DNA of 64,000 nt from Eurosta solidaginis (taxonomy: Eukaryota; Arthropoda; Insecta; Diptera; Tephritidae): contig NC_090319.1 of assembly GCF_040869045.1 (NCBI RefSeq), forward strand, positions 266,678,897-266,742,896, given 5' to 3'. The notes below the pieces were generated by a model. It saw only the letters and a program-made list of their open reading frames with translations. It did no database searches and was not told the origin of the DNA. The position numbers were made by a program, and so were the translations under genes. Positions 56,340 to 64,000 of this stretch are shown here, in pieces (position 1 is the first letter of the stretch; each line of letters starts with the position of its first letter).

Positions 56340-57470
56340 AAGCACGCGACGATTCTGGACGACATGACAAAGGGAAAATTAACCGGAATAATAACCGACA
56401 ACATCCAAGACCACATCACAGCGGTTTTGGACTTCCAGGTTGAGAACATACGATATCCTTCAAAGGAGGAATGAGAAGACGGCCTAGTCAATGGCAGGGG
56501 CATTAAAATCTACATCGACGGCTCGAATATGGAAAAGGGAACTAGAGCTGGGGTGTACTCAATACATCTACAATTAAGCCCATCATTCCGAATCCCTAAC
56601 GCATGCAGTGTATTTACGCCGAGGTCTATGCCAAGGACAGAGCAGCAGAGCTGCTTCAAGATAGTATGGTCTCCGATACCGACGTAACAATCTTTGTTGA
56701 CAGCCAAGCCGCCTTAAAGGCATTAGACTCCAATATAATAAAATCGGATATCGGGCGGAGCCGTCGAGACTAGCTGGTTCCTATAAGTCATTCCAATTTC
56801 TCCCTTTACTGGGTCCTTGGGCACAGCAGTAGTGAAGGGAATGATTTCACAGATGAGATGGCTGGGAAAGGTTGCGACTTGGACATAAGTGAAGATGACA
56901 ACTCCGTCCGGCCATCGTTGGTTTATATCCTGGGGAGAATCGAGGAATATGAGAAGAGGGTAACGGACTTGCTATGGGTCAAAAGGGTTGACTGCGAAGT
57001 CTGTGAAATGTCAATGTCCTTATGACCATGCTTGGATAGGAAAGGTACGAGTTTCCTTCTCAGACTGAACAAATCCGCGGTGAGGGTACTTACGGGTGTC
57101 ATCACATGTCATTGCGCTATTGCACCAATGCTCCAATGGTGAAGAATATCAACAAGCTCCCTCTGAAAAGCTGTTAGGATGAGGAGGAAGAGAAGTCGAT
57201 CTACTACTTTCTATGCCAACGTCCGGGGCTTCAAAGAAGAAGGCTCAGATGTCTGGGCTCACGGTTATTCGACAGCCTGTCAGAGGTTGGGAAGGAGGAC
57301 GTCTCTCTTCTTCTTGGGAAGCAATTGCTTCGTTGAGGACTACTAAGTGGTAACGGCGTTAAACTAATGTGCCGCCACCGTGCACTCACTGAGCACTCAC
57401 AATGTACAAAAATCTCTCCGTCCAAGTGTGGGTAATACCCACGCACGCCCTCTTTACCTTATCTAACCTA
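56340..57470 (+). pseudogene. Non-LTR retrotransposon RNase H / zinc-knuckle remnant
   Basis: Broken frames show IKIYIDGSNMEKGTRAGVYS (the first RNase H Asp in YIDGS), VTIFVDSQAALKAL (Asp in VDS) and YWVLGHSSSEGND with DEMAGKG (the His-containing WVLGH and the final catalytic region). RFLLRLNKSAVRVLTGV and an EEEKSIYYFLCQRPGLQRRR block follow, which close the protein. It ends near CTTTACCTTATCTAACCTAA. The order is that of RNase H-bearing LINE elements. Multiple stops and frame shifts make it dead. The RT part is absent upstream. Confidence 0.75.
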
Positions 57471-57479
57471 AAAGTTTGA

Positions 57480-57720
57480 AACAAAGTAGTAAAAAGAGGT
57501 TAATAGGAAGAATAATTATAGAAGTAAGAGTAATAGTGAGAGTTATACTTGGATAAGAGAAAGAGCAAGAAAAATAAGAGGAAAAGAGGGAAGATTTATG
57601 GAAGAATGATAGGTATGGGAAAATTTAATGAGTCGCATAATTTAAAGAAAGGGAGAGGAAGTAATAGAGGAAAAGAGTTAGACAGAGGAGAGGCAAGTGA
57701 ATATATAAAAAAAGTCAGAA
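57480..57720. repeat. Purine-rich low-complexity tract
   Basis: AAGAGAAAGAGCAAGAAAAA-type sequence; the Lys/Arg/Gly-rich frame is an artefact. Confidence 0.55.
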
Positions 57721-59465
57721 CAATTACTGTCGGGATTAGTCATACGGTTTTGAGTATTTCATGATTGTATAAACGTTCCCAGGGTTAGACAGAGCTGTTT
57801 AAAATAAGCTTTTCTTTGCCGTCGGGAAAATCTACAATCTCTGATTTGTTGAAGCATTTTTGCTGTAAAATCTCTGCCGCAATATATATTTTACGCCACC
57901 CTTTTTGTGCAATGAGCCTACACGCTTCGTTACATATTTAAATATTGGGTTTTGGAACCATATACCATTAATCCCGAATTTTCGTACTACAAGCCTCCAA
58001 GATACTCATCCACAGATTAACGATATTGTTCCAGATCGCCAATTATCTCATTAACGACAGCAGTATGTTTGTATATTGCTTTGTGGTGGACAATGTGATA
58101 CTCTGAAAATTACTTCTCAGAAAAAGGAAAAAAAGCCTCCCACAAAAGGAATTACAGACTGCAGCGTTATTTTCCTGCATGTTACTTCATATTTCGTATT
58201 TTTGTATGATACTGAAGAGCGCGGGTATTATCAAATGCGATACCGTTTTGCATTATTGGCTTCACCTGTCGCCAAAATCATCAAGAATTTATGTCGAAAG
58301 TACAAAAATGATCACAAAATGCGTCCGGAAATATTTTGAAACGGTCCAGGATTTATCCAAATTTACCACGAAAACAATGCCAAAATAATACCAAGAGTGT
58401 CCCTATATGATCCGGAGATAGTTCTGTAATGATCTCGAAAACAACACTGAAATAACCGATAAGTGTTCCCAACAGAATTCTATGCTGGACTGAAAACTTT
58501 CCCGAAGTGATAGCAAAACGTTCGTAGAAATAGCTCCCGTTTCATTCACAACTACGCGATCCAAATCCATCACATGACGGTTCGTCAATGGGATCTGGAT
58601 GTCGCATAATATTCCCTGCCACTTTTTCAAAAAAAGAAAAACACAGCAAGTAGATCTTTTCAGAGTGTTGGGTATATGTCGTCCAAACTTCGTCCAAATC
58701 CATATAGCTGTTCTTATTGCACCACAAAATAATTTAAAGCATACATTTCCCAAAAGAAGAAGAAAACACAAAGAGCGAAAAAGAATGAACCATTAGAAGA
58801 GAAGGAATGAAGCAAAAGCTGTGGGAAAGAATATGAAAAATGGAGGTTTTAACTAATCCCTTCCTTCAACTATGAGAGTAGCTGGATGCTGACCAGCGCC
58901 CACAGTTGAGATCATCCTAAACAAATTTTTATAGCTTTTAACCCAGAAGATATACACTAAATTGATATTAAGGCTATGCTTAACTATCTAGTGAACTTGT
59001 GTTTTATTTTAACACAAACATGGGTGCCAAAAACGTCATAGGGTTCATATTGTTTGTGAAATATATATTCAGTCAGTAAATGCCGTAGATCTCCCAAAGA
59101 GCTCTTCAGTGGCAGCCTTTTATGAGTACCGAGACTAAGGTATCTTGAACTCAACTAAAGAGTTAAGAAGCTAGTTTCTTAAAGGTACGCCCGAGCACAA
59201 ATGTAACTACCCCGCTGTCAAAAGCCAACATTCTAGTTCATTGCCTAAATTTAGTGGGGCTATTCATATTAGTTGGTGTTTGAATAGTTCGTTGACTAGA
59301 ATTTATCGAGGTTATTCATACTAGTCAGTTTTCCATTCGGATATTGTCTGTCGAACTCGATGCAATTCGCTAATGTTTTCTATCGGCAATTTGCTATATA
59401 TACTTTAGGTTATAAAGCTAGCCTTTATACAAATCAAAGGACATATAAAGACCAATACGCGCACG
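57720..59465. other. Nothing recognised; short TTCCGG-type degenerate patch
   Basis: A patch at about 58310-58460 resembles the 26-kb degenerate field on the opposite strand. Otherwise I see no gene or repeat family. Confidence 0.4.
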
Positions 59466-59469
59466 TACA

Positions 59470-59905
59470 ATCTCACCCTTGCTTCTGCATATTAAAGAAG
59501 CCATTAAATCGATAGACCTAGACGGAATAGTTATGTCGATGCTAAACCACTTGTATCATAAAGGAATAAGCTACCCTACGCATGTTTTGTACTTGTCATT
59601 TCAGAATAATAAAGAATGGTAAGAATAATCCCAGTACCAAAGCCCGGAAACTCAGCTAACGACAATGAGTCGTATCTATCGATGGCATTCATTTAAAGAC
59701 AAATATTCTGTTCATACAACAGCATGGATTCCGTTAAATGCATATCGCTACCACCCCATCAAACGTCATTAACACCCAGATATATTGCGGACTGAATCAA
59801 CTAAAACTCCATCAGCTTTTGGCACAGTCAACCACCACGCACTACTCCAAAAGGAACAAGGAAACATCTCCGTAAGCACTACGATGAGACACGTCACAGT
59901 TCAAC
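59470..59905 (+). pseudogene. Non-LTR retrotransposon RT remnant (fingers region)
   Basis: Recognisable pieces in shifting frames: LLHIKEAIKSIDLDGIVMSML (the conserved LDGI region), RIIPVPKPGNSAND (palm entry KPGK-type block), an SYNSMDSVK-type QHGFR-like position and a HQLLAQST-like stretch near the FDTVNH position. Heavily mutated. Confidence 0.55.
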
Positions 59906-59970
59906 TCAGCTGGTTGACCCAGATCAACATAAGGAGGTCCTTAGCCTAATCCAAATTCTTGCTTAAACTA

Positions 59971-60130
59971 ACTAGTATGTCAATTGGTATAATACTGATG
60001 TATATGATAACTAGTATGCCACCTGGTATAATTCTGGAGAGAGGCTGACTAGTGTATTAATTGGTATGACCCTGATGCATATACTGACTAGTTTGTCAAC
60101 AGGTATAATGCGGATGCAGAGGCTGGCAAT
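59971..60130. repeat. 38-39-bp tandem repeat, four units
   Basis: ACTAGT starts at 59971, 60010, 60048 and 60087. Units share ACTAGT-TG-CAA-TGGTATAA and CTGATG-AT. Imperfect copies. Confidence 0.7.
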
Positions 60131-61545
60131 TGATATTTCGTAGGAAATCGCTGTGTAAAAAATATCAGTTGCTAATTTCGGAAAAAGACAGAAATCTAAC
60201 TAGTTGGGATTTTTGGCAAACTAGTATTATTTCTATAGTATTATTGTACAAAGTTTGAACATTTCTTGAGCAACTCAATCATCCTAAGTTTACTTATATC
60301 GGTGTGATAAACTGGCCAATTATCGTACAATAAAAATTCATAGTACACGATAAGTCCTTAGCACCAATTCACTTCCAATTTACTTAAGATCAAACTGCAA
60401 TAAGCAATTCAATAGAAAAACTAACAGTCAACTTCTCATGACACAATATGCGTATGCAAAGGAAAAAAGTAATTATAGCATAAAATCAATAATGGTACGC
60501 AAATTAGCAAAATTAGCTATGTATTGCTTATTAAAATCTCACATGTTGCATGCAACAGACATCTAATGCAATACAATAGAATCATTTCTTATTTTGTAAC
60601 TGTTTTTTTCACAGCCAACTGACCCATATTTCGCTCAAGTAGACATAACAATCCCATGACCAGTTCAGCAAATAAAGTACACATACATACGTAAGTCAAT
60701 ATATATAATTAAGAACACAATGTTGCATGCAACGCCTTAAGTCACATTTTGTGATATTCCATTGTAGAAATGTCCATAATTTACGACTATATTGCATAAC
60801 TATCGATAATAATCTATACTCGTCTGTGGCAAAATAGCGTGGCAACTGCGGCGTGGCAAAAGCAAAAACAGCAGCAGCAGCAAAAGCAGAACTCGTGGTG
60901 TTTGTCCACCGTTGGCTACTATAGTTCACACATGCATATGTGTGAGTGTGTATGCCTAATTGTATGAGCATATGGTTGTGGTTGTCTCATTATATTGATT
61001 ATCATTCATTGATTTCGCGCGCTTCAAGCTACTTTGAATACTTTTTTTGTATGCAAATACTCAAAGTCAAGCAGCAGTGCTTTGGGAAATTTATAAAAGT
61101 ATGTACATATCTATGCAAGTATGTAGACTCTTGGTGTGTAAGTGCAAATGTATTTGGCATATTTTGTTTTGCTTTTTTGCATTTCATATTTACATACGAA
61201 TATGTGAAGTTGTGGGTAGTTGACTATTTTATGTGTGAAACTGATTCATAGCGAAAATTATGTAAGCAACATCTGTGGAAATTTGGTACGTATATATGCA
61301 CCGCGAGAAAATATGAATGGGAATTCGGAAAAGAAAAGAAAAAAATACCTATCGATGGCGCAGTGGAATAACGTCCTATCTCGGAACTACTCGCACTCAG
61401 AACTCGCTTGAGAGGCGCCTTATATCAGAACATTTTCACATACGCACAGTTGAAATAAGTTCTGAAATTGGGGGCTCTTCAATCAAATTATGAGATAGGG
61501 TGCTATTAAATAAAGGTTACGGCTAGAGAAATATAATATATGTTC
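60131..61545. other. Nothing recognised; opa-like repeat
   Basis: Contains a CAGCAGCAGCAGCAAAAGCAG run near 60870 and AT-rich sequence. No gene supported. Confidence 0.45.
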
Positions 61546-61549
61546 CCGC

Positions 61550-62495
61550 GTCTGAGCTTCGAAATAGTTCCTGGGGTCCACAGTTGCGCTGGAAGGTTGG
61601 CGCCAGGGTGCAGAATTAACAGAACCTTCAGTTCACGTGTATATTGATGGCTCCAGGGTTTCTTTTTACTGTGTCGATCCAGAAATAAGTAGATTTGACA
61701 GGCTGACAATTTACTGCAGCATCTTTCTTGTGGCAATTACAGCTGTGAAGAAAACAGCAAAAATTCTGTAGGAAGCGGGCTTAAGCTGCAGTCACGTCAA
61801 TATATAAATTGATAGTCAGGCGGAGATTAAGGCAATAATTTCACGCAGTACTTCATTCAAAACTATTCTAAAATGCAAAGAAGCACTAGAAAAACTTAGC
61901 TCAGGCTATACATCTATACTGGGTTATATTGGTAATAAAATGAAAGAGGATAACGAAAAGGCAGATGTGTTGGCAAAGGAGGATGCAACACTGGCTGAAA
62001 CAACAATAGAAGCCCCAATCTGTTTGAGAAAAGAAGGGAGAAATAAAACGGGGACGGTTGTTCCATATGATCCGTCAACAAGGAAAGAGGTGGATAATAT
62101 CACGTGGCTGCAAAATTTCGAATATCAAGTGCTGAGCCTATAATATTAGACTCACAAACGGCTGATATCTCTGAAGAGAGAAGATTTAATGCGCACGATG
62201 GGCATACTAACTGGACAGTGCTTTCTGGCTTCACATGCTCATAAGTTAGGCCTCGTCAGTAACAGCAGGTGTAGGAAGTGCGAGCTGCTGGAAGATATGG
62301 TTGAGCACGTATTAAAATTCTGCGCTCGCTAGGTCAAGACTCCAACAATTAAGCTAGATCCTATAAAACTTCTAGCATTTATTCTATAACTTAAGTCCTG
62401 GCGCTCTTTCGTTTGGTCGTCAACCAAATTCTGGTAGCGAGACATACAGTCTATGTGAGGCCTTGTTTGACCGACCAGTTCAACCTAACCTACAA
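61550..62495 (+). pseudogene. Non-LTR retrotransposon RNase H / 3' end remnant
   Basis: Pieces in frame order: VHVYIDGSRV (first Asp), IDSQAEIKAIISRSTSF (second Asp), YIGNKMKEDNEKADVLAKE (position of the final catalytic region), GILTGQCFLASHAHKLGL and RCRKCELLEDMVEHV-LKFCA, the closing CxxC-H-C motif. The 3' UTR ends CCAGTTCAACCTAACCTAC. The same final blocks and CCTAA-type end are found at 39.4-39.74 kb, so the two belong to one clade. Confidence 0.75.
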
Positions 62496-63005
62496 GTAGA
62501 GAAACTTGCAATTCAGAAAAAGGGCGTATTTCAAAAGCTTGAGGAGATAGACAGTTTTTGAAATTGCAGTCAAGATAGGGTGAAATTACACGCAATAGTT
62601 GATGGAGAAAATATTCAATATATTCGATAAGCTCATTATACATATACCTTCATATATTAGGCTCAATTGTATAAATATAATATAAATACTCGTATTAGTG
62701 GCTTATAGGATTGCCGGTCCTTCAACTTTCGAGGTTTCAAAAGACTTAAGAAACGACCTTGTTTGCTTAGAAAGGGAAAACGAATCGAAAGACTCAGGAT
62801 ATGAACTTATTATGGTAAAAGCTGAGAACACTGATAAGACTGAAGGAACGAATTTTCTTATTAACCCAGATATGCCGAGCGTACTACATGTAGTACACCT
62901 GTTATTTTCAAAATATTTCGTAATTAACCAACTTGTCGCTGTGCTACTGTACAAAACAGGCAACATAGTTTGAAAAAAAGTTTCTGTTGCAATTCCTTGG
63001 TTGCC
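62496..63005. other. Unrecognised; one 91-codon frame
   Basis: A 91-codon frame (62698-62973) with balanced composition contains no motif I recognise. No splice or promoter context supports it. Confidence 0.3.
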
Positions 63006-63006
63006 T

Positions 63007-64000
63007 TTTTATACTCAGATGAGCAGAGCCCACAGAGTATATTAACTTTGATTGGTTAACGGTTGGTTGTACAGGTATAAAGGAATCGGGATAGATATAG
63101 ACTTCCATATATCAAAATCAACAGTATCGAAAAAAAAATTTAATTGATTGAGCCATGTCCCTCCGTCCGTCCATCCGTCCGTTAACACGATAAAAATAAA
63201 TAAATGTAAAGCGCGATAAACTCCGAAGAGATCTAAGGCCGAGCTTCTCTTCCAATTTGCGTCGTGCTCCTCTTGATTTTCCCTACAAATTGGCCGGACG
63301 GGACCTACATGTTTTGTGCCGACTCCGAACGGCATATGGAAGGCAGATGAGTTTTCACTGAGAGCTTTTCATGACAGAAATACACCCGGAGCGCTTGCCA
63401 AACACTGCCGAGGGGCGACCCCGCTTAGAAAAATTTTCTTCTAATTTAAAAACTTTATTTCTAAAATTTTGATGTTGCTTTGCCCGGGGTGCGAACCCGG
63501 GGCATACGGTGTGGTAGGCGAAGCACGCTACCATCACACCACGGTGGCCGCCAACACGATAACTTGAGTAAATTTTGAGGCATCTTGATGAAATTTGGTA
63601 TGCAGCTTTCTGGGCACTCATCTCAGGTTGCTATTTAAAACGAACGATATCGGACTATAACCACGCCCACTTTCTCGATATGGAAAATTTTGAAAAATCG
63701 AAAAAGTGCGATAATTCATTACCAAAGTCGGATAAAGCGATTAAACTTGGCAGGTGAGTTGAACTTATGACGCAGAATAGAAAATTAGTAAAATTTTGGA
63801 GAATGGGCGTGGCAACGTCCACTTTTAAAAGAAGGTAATTTAGAAGTTTTGCAAGCTGTAATTTGGCAGCCGTTGAAGATATCACGATGAAATTCGGCAG
63901 GAACGTTACTCCTATTACTATATGTATGCTTAATAAAAATTAGCAAAATCGGAGAATGATCACGCCCACTTAAAAAAAATATTTTTAAAGTCAAATTAAA
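63007..64000 (+). mobile_element. Second copy of the 44.8-kb element, running off the window, interrupted by a SINE
   Basis: The head (ATACTCAGATGAGCAGAGC, GAGTATATTAACTTTGATTG, GGTTGGTTGTACAGGTATAA) and the body (AACACGATAACTTGAG, GACTATAACCACGCCCAC, TGGGCGTGGCAACGTCC) match 44762 onward. The SINE at 63194-63552 splits it at GTTAACACGATAA. The copy continues past 64000. Confidence 0.82.
63184..63562 (-). mobile_element. Complete tRNA-derived SINE with perfect 10-bp target duplication
   Basis: The 359-bp SINE (63194-63552) is flanked by AACACGATAA on both sides (63184-63193 and 63553-63562), exactly duplicating the site in the host element. On the minus strand its head has an A-box-like TGATGGTAGCGTGC (about 63524-63537) and a B box GGGTTCGCACCCC (63486-63498), then the unrelated body and a short (ATTT)n 3' tail (plus strand AAATAAATAAATG). 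It presumably relies on a LINE partner, not identified here. Degraded copies are at 1135, 13698 and 55854. Confidence 0.9.

Overview
This window looks like an AT-rich, repeat-dominated stretch of a higher-dipteran nuclear genome, probably a tephritid fruit fly or close relative. The grounds are the lack of compact bacterial-style genes, insect-type mobile elements (RT-only LINE fragments, RNase H LINE remnants, Tc1, hAT-type and other MITEs, gypsy-like solo LTRs, tRNA-derived SINEs), GTATAC/CCACGCCCAC-type interspersed repeats and opa (CAG)n runs. I recognise no intact host gene. Species assignment is inference, because no searches were possible.

Layout. 1-5.2 kb: decayed SINE and LINE pieces and a 584-bp inverted-repeat element with TTA flanks. 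6.7-9.3 kb: a polypyrimidine tract, a TATCGA-rich cluster, a GC-rich island holding a MITE and tandem duplications, and a 220-bp foldback element with an 8-bp target duplication (hAT-like). 9.7-14 kb: an interspersed repeat, a Tc1 transposase remnant, a non-LTR reverse transcriptase gene (minus strand, one nonsense codon) abutting it, and a SINE copy. 15.5-16.7 kb: an inverted repeat and a field of degenerate short-period repeats. 16.9-23.9 kb: the standout feature, a 7-kb satellite of about 449-bp units, each carrying a tRNA-like Pol III promoter (A and B boxes). It is built as 5 units in one orientation, a 100-bp tRNA-like loop, then 11 units in the opposite orientation.

25-36 kb: foldback and short-period fields, then a unit of about 1.87 kb bounded by long inverted repeats that contains a two-exon gene fragment of a widespread animal family of unknown function (motif DEHGERFHQ). 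After it come a repeat with 152-bp internal periodicity and an LTR. 38.5-44.6 kb: a polypurine homologue of the 6.7-kb tract, a LINE RT/RNase H remnant ending in (CCTAA)n, a large TATCGA cluster with a nested MITE, and microsatellites. 44.8-47.5 kb: a non-autonomous element with subterminal inverted repeats, a 130-bp minisatellite with a 261-bp dimeric higher-order repeat, and a 3' hairpin (Helentron-associated-like architecture). 48.9-52.1 kb: a second foldback copy, a decayed second DEHGERFHQ-family copy, a TATCGA cluster and two solo LTRs, one with a clean ATAT duplication. 54-62.5 kb: another TATCGA cluster and three plus-strand LINE remnants. 63-64 kb: a second copy of the 44.8-kb element, interrupted by a 359-bp tRNA-derived SINE with a perfect 10-bp duplication.

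No genes work together as a pathway here. The window records nested transposition, and its most notable structures are the inverted tRNA-like satellite and the inverted-repeat-bounded DEHGERFHQ unit.
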